Assembly (NCBI GenBank): GCA_947630045.1
Contig: CANRGC010000006.1
Coordinates: 41,245 to 105,244 of the forward strand
From: Candidatus Gastranaerophilales bacterium
Lineage (GTDB): Bacteria > Cyanobacteriota > Vampirovibrionia > Gastranaerophilales > Gastranaerophilaceae
Direction of reading: 5' to 3'
Length of the DNA stretch: 64,000 nt
The notes below the pieces were generated by a model that was not told the origin of the DNA, ran no database searches, and saw only the letters and a program-made list of their open reading frames with translations. The position numbers and the translations under genes are program-made. Below are positions 17,963 to 26,752 of the stretch, piece after piece (within the stretch, counting starts at the first letter, position 1; each line of letters starts with the position of its first letter).

Positions 17963-17991
17963 TTAGCAAAAAAAGTTTTTTATACTATAAT
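17963..17991 (+). promoter_or_regulatory. dnaX promoter, probably leaderless
   Basis: TTAGCA (17963-17968), a 17-nt spacer and TATAAT (17986-17991), then exactly 6 nt to the ATG at 17998. Transcription would start at or next to the A of the start codon. Confidence 0.5.
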
Positions 17992-17997
17992 ATTTTT

Positions 17998-19869
17998 ATG
18001 GAGAATATTGAAAACAAAAACGAATATTTGCCGCTTTTCAGAAAGTATCGCCCCCAGTCTTTTGAAGATGTTATCGGACAAGATTTTACGGTCAAGGCGC
18101 TTGAAAACGCAATTAAGTTAAATAAAATTGCCAACGCTTATCTTTTTTGCGGACCGAGAGGAACGGGAAAAACTTCCTGTGCAAGAATTTTTGCCAAATC
18201 TTTGAATTGTGCGCAAGGTCCGACAACAAAACCATGTCAGAAGTGTCAAAGTTGTCTTGATGTTACAAACGCAGCCGGCATTGATGTTATTGAAATCGAC
18301 GCAGCAACCAACAGGGGAATTGATGACGCCAAAGAACTCATAAGTCAGGTTCAATATGCGCCTATGAGCGGAAAATATAAAATTTTTATAATAGATGAAG
18401 TTCATATGCTCTCTAAAGAGGCGTTTAACGCTCTTTTAAAAACTTTTGAGGAGCCTCCGAAAAACGTAATATTTATTCTTGCGACAACCGAACCTCATAA
18501 GGTTATTGAAACAATTGTAAGCCGCTGTCAAAGGTTTGATTTCAGAAGAATTACCATTGACGATATAACAAAAAGATTAAGAGAGATTTCAGACAAAGAA
18601 AATATCAAAATTACAAACGAGGCGCTTTTTGCGATTGCAAAAAATGTTTCAGGCGGAATGAGAGATTCTTTGGCGCTTTTGGATCAGGCTTCAATTTTGG
18701 GGGCAGATAGCGAAATTACCGAAGATGTCATTGAAAGTTTGATTGGAAAACTCACGTTTAAATCTTTACACGAGCTGGTTGAGCTTGTTTTAAACGGAAA
18801 AATTACGGATGTTTATTCAAAAGTCGAAGAAATTTATTCTAAAGGGCTTGAACCAAGGTGTTTCAGCGAAAATTTGATTGAATTTTTAAGAAATATAGTC
18901 ATTATAATCAATTCAAACGATATTGCCCTTGCTTCAGATTTAACCCTTATAGATAAAAATAATATAGAAAAAATCAAAAATAACGGGCTTTTTGACCACA
19001 ATAAAATTATAAAAATTTTAGATAAATCTATTGAATTTTATAAAGAAATTAAAGTTGCAACAAACCCTTATCTTTGGGCGGAACTTATGTTAATCGAGCT
19101 TTGTTCAATTGATGTTGTTTCAAAAAAAGTTCAAAATTCGCCTTCAATCGGCGCTATAAAAACGCCTGATAATATAAAGAATTTTGATAAGAAAGAGCCA
19201 AATAAACCCGAAGTCGATAAAAAAATTGAACCGATATATGAAGAAAAAAATGTTGCTTCTCTAAAAAGTGAGCAAAAGCCCGATGATAATAAGGAAAATG
19301 AAACGGTTTCCGTTAATCAGCCAAAAGAAAGTTTGCAGCCCGAGTGCGCAAATTTAGAAGATAGCGCAGCAAATAATGAAAATCCGGTTGAAATCTGGGC
19401 AAAAATCATAAACGGAATAGAGTCAATTCCCGCAAAATATTTTTATTCGGGTGTCGGAAAGCTTATCAACATTTCAAACGGGCATGTTATACTCGGGTTT
19501 GTCAATGAAAATGCTATTTCTCAGGCAAAAAGCGAAAATAAACACTCTCCCCTTTTAAAATCAATCGTTAACGTTCTGGGCGAAAAGGGAAGCGTTGAAT
19601 TTATTACAATAACAAAAGATACAAAAATTCTTGAAACAAAAGCGCCTGTTTCATCTTCTTTTTCAAAGAAAGAGCCGCCAAGAGAAAACTTTGCCCCAAA
19701 ACAGTCTGTTCCCGTATCAGACAGTTTTGAAGAAACTAAGGCATATTCAAACAACAATACTTCTGAAATTCAAGACGAAACGAATGAAGAAGAAACGGAA
19801 GAAATTTCAGATTATACGGAAACAACCAGAGAAATGGTTGAAACCTTTAACGGCAGAGTTATTGAATAA
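17998..19869 (+). CDS. dnaX: DNA polymerase III subunit gamma/tau
   Basis: Clamp-loader ATPase and replisome organiser. 623 residues: LFRKYRPQSFEDVIGQ, Walker A GPRGTGKT (52-59), the four-Cys zinc motif from CAQGPTTKPCQKCQSC, DEVHML Walker B, sensor-1 LATTEPHKV and arginine-finger SRCQRF. Domain III ends near residue 390; a low-complexity acidic linker and a tau-specific C-terminus follow. Two runs of seven A lie at codons 408-410 and 416-418; slippage at the first gives an immediate stop after about 409 residues, the size of a gamma form. No ribosome site is visible, consistent with a leaderless start. Its stop abuts the stop of the convergent pilin gene. Confidence 0.96.
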   Translation: MENIENKNEYLPLFRKYRPQSFEDVIGQDFTVKALENAIKLNKIANAYLFCGPRGTGKTSCARIFAKSLNCAQGPTTKPCQKCQSCLDVTNAAGIDVIEIDAATNRGIDDAKELISQVQYAPMSGKYKIFIIDEVHMLSKEAFNALLKTFEEPPKNVIFILATTEPHKVIETIVSRCQRFDFRRITIDDITKRLREISDKENIKITNEALFAIAKNVSGGMRDSLALLDQASILGADSEITEDVIESLIGKLTFKSLHELVELVLNGKITDVYSKVEEIYSKGLEPRCFSENLIEFLRNIVIIINSNDIALASDLTLIDKNNIEKIKNNGLFDHNKIIKILDKSIEFYKEIKVATNPYLWAELMLIELCSIDVVSKKVQNSPSIGAIKTPDNIKNFDKKEPNKPEVDKKIEPIYEEKNVASLKSEQKPDDNKENETVSVNQPKESLQPECANLEDSAANNENPVEIWAKIINGIESIPAKYFYSGVGKLINISNGHVILGFVNENAISQAKSENKHSPLLKSIVNVLGEKGSVEFITITKDTKILETKAPVSSSFSKKEPPRENFAPKQSVPVSDSFEETKAYSNNNTSEIQDETNEEETEEISDYTETTREMVETFNGRVIE

Positions 19870-20715
19870 TTAATTTTTTGAGTCATAAAAGGCTCTTTGA
19901 GCAACAACGCCGTAAGGATATGCTGCAGAATCGGTAATCATAACCGCAAAAACATCCGATAAAACGTTTTCTGACGGGGAAGGAACGGTATATGCCGAGT
20001 GAATAAAATTATTTTTTGTTCCGACTTTCATATACCTTACGGGGTTTGGTTTTTTATCTCCGTTAACATCAACAACAACAAGACAAGGCGGAACTTCCGT
20101 GTTATTCGGGTTAACTTTAAGCCCGTATGCTCCGCACTTTTGAGTCATTGACGAATTTACATTCGGACATTTTCCGACTGAAGCAAGTCCGCAAGAGTTG
20201 TTTCCGATTTTAATGTTTGAATTTTCGTGTAAAGGAAGCCCTTTATCCGAGTTGTTATATGGATATGGAACTTCAAATCTTATGCCGTCTGTTGTATAAA
20301 AAGCAAAGTTTGCGCTTTGTCCGACAGAGCTTTCTTCAGACGTAAGAGCAACTTTTACAACATTTATATGCCTCATCAAAAATGCCGCTAAACCGTTTTG
20401 TGTAACCGCTTCGGCGTCATAAAGCTGATTTAAGAAATATGCGGTATCATGCGAATCGACTTTTCCGTCACCGTTAAGGTCTGCCGAAATGTTTTTTATA
20501 TCATATGGCGTATCGCCTTCCATTGTGCCGTTTAGTGAAATTGCATTATTTAAAACGTTAAGCGCTTTTCTAAAAGATGTTTGAAATTCTTTTTGTTTTG
20601 AATTTGCCATAACGCTTGGAAGGGTTAATGCTGCAATAATGCCGATTACGGCAAGTGTTATGAGAACTTCGGATAAAGTAAAAGCTTTTTTTCTAAAACG
20701 GTTTATAATTGACAT
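19870..20715 (-). CDS. type IV pilin-like (pseudopilin) protein with calcium-loop motif
   Basis: Secreted pilin-family protein of 281 residues. A short basic leader (MSIINRFRKKA) precedes a prepilin peptidase site before FTLSEVLITLAVIGIIAAL, with Glu at mature position 5. The -1 residue is Ala rather than the usual Gly. The globular part includes DLNGDGKVDSHD (79-90), an EF-hand/dockerin-like loop, and a second VDVNGDKKPNP. Several cysteines could form disulfides. It is paralogous to the next gene (20852), sharing FAFYTTDGIR-EVPYP, VVIVDVNGDKKPNPVR-like and AVMITD segments. It has its own strong promoter. Role in pili, secretion or uptake is not determinable here. Confidence 0.85.
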   Translation of the reverse strand: MSIINRFRKKAFTLSEVLITLAVIGIIAALTLPSVMANSKQKEFQTSFRKALNVLNNAISLNGTMEGDTPYDIKNISADLNGDGKVDSHDTAYFLNQLYDAEAVTQNGLAAFLMRHINVVKVALTSEESSVGQSANFAFYTTDGIRFEVPYPYNNSDKGLPLHENSNIKIGNNSCGLASVGKCPNVNSSMTQKCGAYGLKVNPNNTEVPPCLVVVDVNGDKKPNPVRYMKVGTKNNFIHSAYTVPSPSENVLSDVFAVMITDSAAYPYGVVAQRAFYDSKN

Positions 20716-20740
20716 TTAGACTTTGTCTCCTTTTTTTTAA

Positions 20741-20769
20741 ATTATCTCACTTTTAAAAAGACGTGTCAA
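20741..20769 (-). promoter_or_regulatory. promoter of the first pseudopilin gene
   Basis: On the minus strand TTGACA (20764-20769), a 17-nt spacer and GATAAT (20741-20746): near-consensus. The -10 context GTGAGATAAT recurs in the promoter of the paralogue. A GGAG site follows at 20728-20731. Confidence 0.8.
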
Positions 20770-20774
20770 TCGTG

Positions 20775-20810
20775 CTAAAAAAGCCTTTCTCCGACTTGAA
20801 GAAAGGCTTT
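20775..20810 (-). terminator. terminator of the second pseudopilin gene
   Basis: Perfect 11-bp stem AAAGCCTTTCT (20780-20790) with AGAAAGGCTTT (20800-20810), followed on the minus strand by a run of T. The next promoter begins 6 nt beyond it. Confidence 0.8.
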
Positions 20811-20851
20811 GATATAATTTGTTTGGTAAAATTTATTATACTTTATTCTGT

Positions 20852-21700
20852 TTATTTTTTTGTTGATTGCATTGCTTTTTCCCAGTCAGGATCATTATCA
20901 CGGGTTGAATAAAGAGCCCTTTGGGCAACGGCACCGTAAGGAATAGCGGCTCTATCCGTAATCATGACAGTAAATACATCCATATACGTATTGTCTTCAG
21001 GTTTTGGAACTATATAACCAGTGTGGGTATAACTTGAATCTGTCGCTGCATCACCTCTATATATTCTTACAGGATTTGGTTTTTTATCTCCGTTAACATC
21101 GACGATAACAACACAAGGCGGTGCAGTTGTATTTTTTGGGTTTTGTGCCAAACCATATGATCCACATACGGTACTATAAGTAGTGTCACTACATAAACCA
21201 ACGCTGACATGCTGTGCCGAACATCCGTCAGTTAATCTAACATCTTTTGATTCATACAAAGGAAGATCAACGCCTTTTCCGGGATATGGAACCTCATACC
21301 TAATACCGTCCGTTGTATAAAAAGCAAAGTTGTTATTCACATGACCAGCTGAATTATGATAAGTTATTCCTGTTTTCACAACATTTAAAGGTTTCATCAG
21401 AAATTCAGCAAGAGGTGGAGGGCTTTTATACATAGCTATGGAATCACCAACGGAAATTTCTCCATTCTTGTCGAAGTCTAAACTGGCTGTGGAATTTGTA
21501 AATGTATATGGCGTTGTTCCGTCCTCTGCAAGGTTGGTTTGAATTGCGTCATTTAAGGCATTAAGAGCTTTTCTAAAGCCCGTTTCAAATTGTCGTTGTT
21601 GTACATTTGTCATAACGCTTGGAATGGTTAATGCGGCGACAATTCCGATTATTGCCAGCGTTATTAAGATTTCAGCTAAAGTAAACCCTCGTTTAAACAT
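20852..21700 (-). CDS. type IV pilin-like (pseudopilin) protein, paralogue
   Basis: 282 residues from ATG 21700, chosen because AGGAG (21707-21711) lies 6 nt upstream; the frame opens 18 nt earlier at a GTG. The leader MFKRG precedes FTLAEILITLAIIGIVAAL, a canonical Gly|Phe prepilin site with Glu5. A calcium-loop-like DFDKNGEISVGD occurs at roughly 75-86 and VDVNGDKKPNP later, plus six or more cysteines. It is close enough to the 19870 protein to be a tandem duplicate, but with divergent middle regions. The mature protein would be inserted in the inner membrane and assembled or retained. Confidence 0.87.
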   Translation of the reverse strand: MFKRGFTLAEILITLAIIGIVAALTIPSVMTNVQQRQFETGFRKALNALNDAIQTNLAEDGTTPYTFTNSTASLDFDKNGEISVGDSIAMYKSPPPLAEFLMKPLNVVKTGITYHNSAGHVNNNFAFYTTDGIRYEVPYPGKGVDLPLYESKDVRLTDGCSAQHVSVGLCSDTTYSTVCGSYGLAQNPKNTTAPPCVVIVDVNGDKKPNPVRIYRGDAATDSSYTHTGYIVPKPEDNTYMDVFTVMITDRAAIPYGAVAQRALYSTRDNDPDWEKAMQSTKK

Positions 21701-21726
21701 AAATTTCTCCTTTTGCACACACTCTT

Positions 21727-21755
21727 ATTATCTCACACAAGGGGTGCAAAGTCAA
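21727..21755 (-). promoter_or_regulatory. promoter of the second pseudopilin gene
   Basis: Minus strand TTGACT (21750-21755), a 17-nt spacer and GATAAT (21727-21732), preceded by GTGA as in the paralogue's promoter. Confidence 0.8.
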
Positions 21756-21767
21756 TATGTAAAAGCG

Positions 21768-23072
21768 CTAAAACTTTTCTATAACCGATGTTTTAAGGGT
21801 TGCTTCGTTTGAGATTTTATATGCCGATTTTGCAAAATCGTAGGCTTCCTGAACCCTTGCCGAAGGAGCGGCATTAAAATAAAGAGTTAAAAGAACGTCG
21901 TCTTTATTTACCATATCGCCTTTCTTTTTGTGAATTACACAACCCGCCCCGAAATCAATTTTGTCGGTTTTTTTGTCTCTGCCTGCCCCGAGAAGTTTGC
22001 AAGAATGGGCAACATCAAGAGCGTCCAACACCTGAATGTATCCTGAAGCTTGAGCTTTAATTTCAAGTTGATTTTGCCCGATTTCAAAAAGAGAGTAATC
22101 GTCGACACAATTTGGGTTTCCGCCTTGCGCTTCAATAATTTCTTTAAATTTTAAAAGGGCACGTCCCGAATTAACGGCTTCATCCACCAAATTTTTGGCG
22201 CTGTCAAAATCAGGGGCAAGCCCTGCCAAAATGAGGGTTCTTACCGCAATTTCAAGCGTAACTTCATATAAATCAGGCGAAAACTTTCCTTTTAAAAATT
22301 CAATAGCTTCAATGACTTCAAGAGAGTTTCCGACACAATTTCCCAAAGGCTGTTCCATTGAAGATATAACGGCGTCTATTTTTCTGTTTAACCTTTTTCC
22401 GACTTCTATCATTAAGTTTGCAAGGTCTTTTGCTTCTTCTTTTGTTTTAATGAAAGCGCCGGAGCCGTATTTAACATCAAGAACTATGATATCAGCCCCC
22501 GAAGCAATTTTTTTACTTACAACGGAAGCGCAGATTAAGGATTTGTTATCAACCGTTGCCGTTACATCACGCAGAGCATAGATTTTTCCGTCCGCAGGAA
22601 CAAGGTTTGGGGTTTGCGAAGAAATGGCGGCATTAATTTTTTTAATCTGATTTTTAAAAGTTTCTTCATCCAAAAGACAATTGAAACCCTTGATAGATTC
22701 AAGCTTATCAATTGTTCCGCCCGTCATTCCAAGCCCTCTTCCCGATAATTTTGCGCAAGAAACTCCAAGAGAAGCTAAAAGCGGAATTAAAACAAGGGTG
22801 ACTTTGTCACCGACACCGCCTGTCGAGTGTTTGTCCGCAATATGAGTTCCAAAATCGGAAAAATCAAGGACATCGCCCGATTTAACAAAAATTTCCGTCA
22901 TATATGCCGTTTCATCAAAGTTTAAGCCCCTAAAACAAATTGCCATAAGCCATGCAGACATTTGATAGTCTTCAATTGTGCCTTTGGTGTATCCGTTCAC
23001 CATAAATTCAATTTCTTCTTTAGTATTGGTTAAACCTTGTTTTTTCTTTTCAATTATATCAACTGCACGCAT
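21768..23072 (-). CDS. pdp: pyrimidine-nucleoside (thymidine) phosphorylase
   Basis: Phosphorolysis of thymidine or uridine to base and (deoxy)ribose 1-phosphate. The family signature SGRGLGMTGGTIDKLE is present near residues 112-127, with DKHSTGGVGDK (phosphate binding) before it and KYGSGAFIKT after. 434 residues, normal for the class; the C-terminal alpha/beta domain is complete. I chose ATG at 23072 because AAGGA lies 9 nt upstream; a TTG two codons earlier is less well spaced. rlmH lies immediately upstream on the same strand. Whether it is DeoA-like or Pdp-like cannot be decided. Confidence 0.93.
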   Translation of the reverse strand: MRAVDIIEKKKQGLTNTKEEIEFMVNGYTKGTIEDYQMSAWLMAICFRGLNFDETAYMTEIFVKSGDVLDFSDFGTHIADKHSTGGVGDKVTLVLIPLLASLGVSCAKLSGRGLGMTGGTIDKLESIKGFNCLLDEETFKNQIKKINAAISSQTPNLVPADGKIYALRDVTATVDNKSLICASVVSKKIASGADIIVLDVKYGSGAFIKTKEEAKDLANLMIEVGKRLNRKIDAVISSMEQPLGNCVGNSLEVIEAIEFLKGKFSPDLYEVTLEIAVRTLILAGLAPDFDSAKNLVDEAVNSGRALLKFKEIIEAQGGNPNCVDDYSLFEIGQNQLEIKAQASGYIQVLDALDVAHSCKLLGAGRDKKTDKIDFGAGCVIHKKKGDMVNKDDVLLTLYFNAAPSARVQEAYDFAKSAYKISNEATLKTSVIEKF

Positions 23073-23087
23073 ATTCAAAATTCCTTT

Positions 23088-23513
23088 TTATTTATGATAA
23101 GTTTCATTTCTTAAAATTTTTATTGCACGGTAAATCTGTTCCACGAGTATCAAAACTGCCTCTTGATGAAGAAAAGTCAACTTTGACATTGAAAATTTAA
23201 AGTTCGAAATCTTCCTTGCTTCGGGCGAAAGTCCCAAAGAACCGCCTATCAGGAAAACTATTTTATTATAAAAACCTTCTTTTTCAATCTCTTGAATTTT
23301 TTTTGAAAACTCCGTGCTTGAAAGTTCTTGCCCTTCAATTTCCATTGTAATGACGTAATCGCCGGTTTTTAAGGTTTTTATAAAATCGTCAACGGAAGGA
23401 ACTTCAAGAATCTTAATATCGACATATCCCATTATGCGCTTTTTAAATTCGTTTACGCCTTCTTTGAAGAAAGTTTCCTTAAGTTTTCCTTCCAAAACCA
23501 CTTGAATATTCAT
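23088..23513 (-). CDS. rlmH: 23S rRNA (pseudouridine1915-N3)-methyltransferase
   Basis: SPOUT-fold methyltransferase acting on helix 69 of 23S rRNA. At 141 residues it matches the family. FLIGGSLGLSPEARK is the SAM-binding knot, with KLTFLHQEAVLILVEQIYRAIKI and the invariant C-terminal NETYHK. ATG start directly after the stop of the upstream symporter gene (23514), suggesting co-transcription. Confidence 0.95.
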   Translation of the reverse strand: MNIQVVLEGKLKETFFKEGVNEFKKRIMGYVDIKILEVPSVDDFIKTLKTGDYVITMEIEGQELSSTEFSKKIQEIEKEGFYNKIVFLIGGSLGLSPEARKISNFKFSMSKLTFLHQEAVLILVEQIYRAIKILRNETYHK

Positions 23514-24851
23514 TTAAATTATATCTTTTTGGATTTCTTGATTGTTAAAAAGTTCATAGTTAATTTCATTTGCATTATCGGCTATAATTGCCGCAACAAC
23601 TGCATCCGAAGTAACGTTTGCCGTTGTTCTCATCATGTCTGCAATTCTGTCAAGCGCAAACAGGAATGAGAAACCAACCACCATTTGTTCGGGTGTAAGA
23701 CCGATTCCGTTTAATACAAGAGCAATTGTAATTAAGCCCGCTCCGGGGATACCGGCACAAGTTGAAGAAGCAACTATCGCAAGGAAAGCCACCTGAACAA
23801 TAGCAAGGGTAGATAATTCAATGCCGTATGCCTGTGTTAAGAAAAGAACGGCAAGAGTTTGAGCCATTGCTGTTCCGTCCATGCTAAGAGTTGCACCTAA
23901 AGGAAGAACAAAAGAACAAATTTTGCTTGATATTCCACGTTTTTCGCAACATGTTATGGTTAAAGGCAAAGTTGCCGAGCTTGAAGCCGTACCGAACGCA
24001 ACCATTGCCGCTTCGGTAATTGCCCCGTATAATTTTGCAACGGAAACTCTTGAAAAAGTAATGAGCATAAGCGGATAAACAACCATAAATTGAATTAAAA
24101 GACCTATTACTATCGCAAGGAAATATTTTCCGACGCCATGAAAAATTGAGATACCGTAACTTGAAATTGAACCTGCAACAAGGGCGAAGATACCGGGGGC
24201 AGCGAGATACATTATCCAATCGGTTACTTTCATTGTTGCCGCAAAAATGCTTTCAAAGAATGAAACAACGGGACGGTTAATTTCTCCGATTTTTGAAAGT
24301 GCGATTGCAAAAATAACCACAAAAATAATAATCGGAATCATATCACCCATACTCAAAGCGTGGAAAGGGTTTTTGGGAATTAAGCCCATTAAAATTTGCG
24401 CAAGATGAGATTGTTGGTCAGCCATCATGCCTGAAACAACCCCTTGGAGCTCTTGTGCAATATCGGGATTAATGAATTCTCTTGCTCCGACTCCGGGGCG
24501 CATAAACACGCCCAAAAGCGCACCTATTGTGACAGCGGCAACCGTAATGATTGTGTAATAAAAAATCATTTTCTTGCCGAATTTTGCAAGTTGTTTATTA
24601 TCGCCAATGCTTGAAATGCCGATAACTATTGCACTTATAACCAGAGGAATAACAACCATTTGAATTGTGTTAATAAAAATTTGCCCTATCAGAACAAAAA
24701 TCTTATGCACAAAGGGGTATTGGTTTTGAGGGAACAATATACCGCAAATGACACCGAGTATAAGACCTGCAAAAATATGCCAGTTTCTCTTAATACCAAG
24801 TAAAATCGCAATTAAAAGCTGCATATGAATTCCCATTTTATTAAACCTCAT
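23514..24851 (-). CDS. Na+/H+-dicarboxylate (glutamate/aspartate) symporter, DAACS family
   Basis: Inner-membrane secondary transporter for C4-dicarboxylates or acidic amino acids. 445 residues, about eight membrane helices; hallmarks are a Ser-rich hairpin FGTASSSATLPLT, the NMDGT-like MDGTAMAQTLAVLF and a second hairpin SSTCAGIPGAGLI. ATG 24851 opens the frame; ATG 24836 is an alternative with AGG upstream. A strong promoter lies just before it. In a genome with oxaloacetate decarboxylase and fumarase, dicarboxylate uptake coupled to Na+ would make sense, but specificity is inference. Confidence 0.9.
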   Translation of the reverse strand: MRFNKMGIHMQLLIAILLGIKRNWHIFAGLILGVICGILFPQNQYPFVHKIFVLIGQIFINTIQMVVIPLVISAIVIGISSIGDNKQLAKFGKKMIFYYTIITVAAVTIGALLGVFMRPGVGAREFINPDIAQELQGVVSGMMADQQSHLAQILMGLIPKNPFHALSMGDMIPIIIFVVIFAIALSKIGEINRPVVSFFESIFAATMKVTDWIMYLAAPGIFALVAGSISSYGISIFHGVGKYFLAIVIGLLIQFMVVYPLMLITFSRVSVAKLYGAITEAAMVAFGTASSSATLPLTITCCEKRGISSKICSFVLPLGATLSMDGTAMAQTLAVLFLTQAYGIELSTLAIVQVAFLAIVASSTCAGIPGAGLITIALVLNGIGLTPEQMVVGFSFLFALDRIADMMRTTANVTSDAVVAAIIADNANEINYELFNNQEIQKDII

Positions 24852-24867
24852 TAATTAAACTATGATA

Positions 24868-24896
24868 ATAATACAACCATTTTTTTCGGTTGGCAA
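24868..24896 (-). promoter_or_regulatory. promoter of the dicarboxylate symporter gene
   Basis: Minus strand TTGCCA (24891-24896), a 17-nt spacer and TATTAT (24868-24873); the predicted start is about 10 nt before ATG 24851. Confidence 0.65.
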
Positions 24897-24934
24897 TATG
24901 GCTTCACCCTATAATACTTTATAGATAGGAGATT

Positions 24935-26617
24935 TTATGTCTTTTCAAAAACAAAAACTCTCCAGCCTTCATATTCTATAACATCATTCAAACTCAATTT
25001 TATATCCGCTTTGTCGAAAATATAATTTCTTATGTATGAAAACGCAAGATATAAAAACGGGGTTTCGTTATATTTTTGTTCGCTTGAAAGAATGTTAAAC
25101 ATTCCTTCTTTACTAAAAATTGTTACGGGCGGAAAGTCTACAAGGAAAAATCTGTCTCCGTTTTTTATCCCCGAAAAAATATTTTTTTCCAAAAATAAAT
25201 CAAGACCTTTGTTTTTAGAAGCTAAAAAGACGTTTTTGTAAGTTTTTTTGCCGTTTTTAAAGGTGTCAACCATTTTTTCGTTATCGTCTTTTATAAATGT
25301 AAAATCATACTTTGAAATATGAAAAACATTTTTATCACCTTCAATGGTTTTATCATATTTTGAAAATCTGTTTTTCGGATAATAAAGGAAAAGAACCTTA
25401 TCTTCCGGCTTTTTATCAGCGCTTTGCAGCATTACGACAGGAATTCTTTGCCCTTCTTCCCTTATGAGTTTTACGGGCGAATAGTTTGAAACAAGGATGA
25501 AAAAGAGCGAAATAACCGAATATACGGTAAGAATTGTAATTTTAAACCCTTTGCTTTTAAAGGCGCTTATACCGACAACAAACAGCAAAATTAATGCGGG
25601 ATAAATTTCTGTCATATATTTTGTTAAAAACACGATTTTTCCGAAACATGAAGCCGCAAAAACGGTAAAATACATTCCCAATGAAACCAAAAGAAAATAT
25701 TTTATGTTTTTATCAAAGGAACAAATTCCTCTGATTATGAAGATTGCGGAAATTAAAAGCGGAACAAGCGCAAAAAGAATAAAACCGTAGTTTACAACCC
25801 CGTTATCATAAATCATGCTCATAAATAACGGCGGGGCGTTTGTTATGTTTATAAGATACGGAGAAAACAGGTCAGTAAAGAAAAAGGCGAGTTTTGCAAA
25901 GCTGAACGGCGCCCACCACTGACTGAAATATTCCTGATTAAACATTACTCCGTATAAAAATATTCCGACGGGAATAAAGGCTATAAGGGCAATTAAAAGA
26001 GTTGTTAAGAAAAATTTCTTAAATTTATTCTTTTTTGAGGCAAATAAAATTACACCTATAGCCGAAAAGAAAACGTATACAAAACCGATTGTATGCTCAA
26101 GCATTATTAAAAGCGAAGTTAAGATAAAGAAAGTGCAATTTTTCTTTGAAGGTTCATCTAAAGTTTTTAGGGCAAAATAAAGATTTATTGAAGTTAAAAG
26201 AAAAAGCAAAGAATAAATTCTAACTTCTTGAGAAAAATAAATTAAAAATGAACTTATTGAACAAAAGCCGGCTGCGATAAGCCCGTTTGAATCAGAAAGT
26301 TTTTTGCCCGCAAGTCTGCCTGTAAAAAACATCATAATTACAGATAAAACACCCGTTATAAGAGAAGACAGCCTTAAAGAAAGGTCGGTATCGCCGAAAA
26401 AATACATCCAAACTTTTAAATAAAGATAATGTAAGGGGGCATGACAATTTCTCATTATTGCTTCAAAAAATTCTTTGGGAAAAGCCGCTTTTGCAATTTC
26501 CCAAGTAAGATATTCGTCATTCCACATTCCTTCAGGCTTGTTTATGTTTATCAACCTTAAAAGAATTGAGAGCGCAACAATTATAAATAATATTCCGAAA
26601 ACTTTCTTTTTATCCAT
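24935..26617 (-). CDS. GT-C-type glycosyltransferase (ArnT/PMT-like, GT39/83 group)
   Basis: Polytopic membrane enzyme, 560 residues. The first helix is followed by the acidic loop GMWNDEYLTWEIAKAAF, the catalytic Asp-Glu signature of lipid-phosphate-sugar transferases, and then MRNCHAPLHYLYLKVW and LRLSSLITGVLSVIMM, both typical. About ten more hydrophobic helices and a soluble C-terminal domain of about 170 residues follow. It probably moves a sugar from a polyprenyl-phosphate donor to protein or lipid A on the periplasmic side. Acceptor unknown. It stands alone between the symporter and the divergent pseudo-receiver gene. Confidence 0.8.
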   Translation of the reverse strand: MDKKKVFGILFIIVALSILLRLININKPEGMWNDEYLTWEIAKAAFPKEFFEAIMRNCHAPLHYLYLKVWMYFFGDTDLSLRLSSLITGVLSVIMMFFTGRLAGKKLSDSNGLIAAGFCSISSFLIYFSQEVRIYSLLFLLTSINLYFALKTLDEPSKKNCTFFILTSLLIMLEHTIGFVYVFFSAIGVILFASKKNKFKKFFLTTLLIALIAFIPVGIFLYGVMFNQEYFSQWWAPFSFAKLAFFFTDLFSPYLINITNAPPLFMSMIYDNGVVNYGFILFALVPLLISAIFIIRGICSFDKNIKYFLLVSLGMYFTVFAASCFGKIVFLTKYMTEIYPALILLFVVGISAFKSKGFKITILTVYSVISLFFILVSNYSPVKLIREEGQRIPVVMLQSADKKPEDKVLFLYYPKNRFSKYDKTIEGDKNVFHISKYDFTFIKDDNEKMVDTFKNGKKTYKNVFLASKNKGLDLFLEKNIFSGIKNGDRFFLVDFPPVTIFSKEGMFNILSSEQKYNETPFLYLAFSYIRNYIFDKADIKLSLNDVIEYEGWRVFVFEKT

Positions 26618-26752
26618 TTTTAAACTCGCTTATAAAATATTTAATTCATTTAAGTCTAAACCATTTTTTTATTTTGTTCAAATTTATAAATCTTTTCTTA
26701 TTAAAACTTTAAGAATTTGCCGTATTTAAAAATATAATGTATTTTAATTTTT

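Noticed and set aside
24909..24978. TATAAT plus AGGAG and a 14-codon frame on the plus strand
   Set aside because: Tiny frame inside the 3' end of the glycosyltransferase gene, and the candidate -35 (TTGGCA) is only 14 nt away; coincidence is likely.
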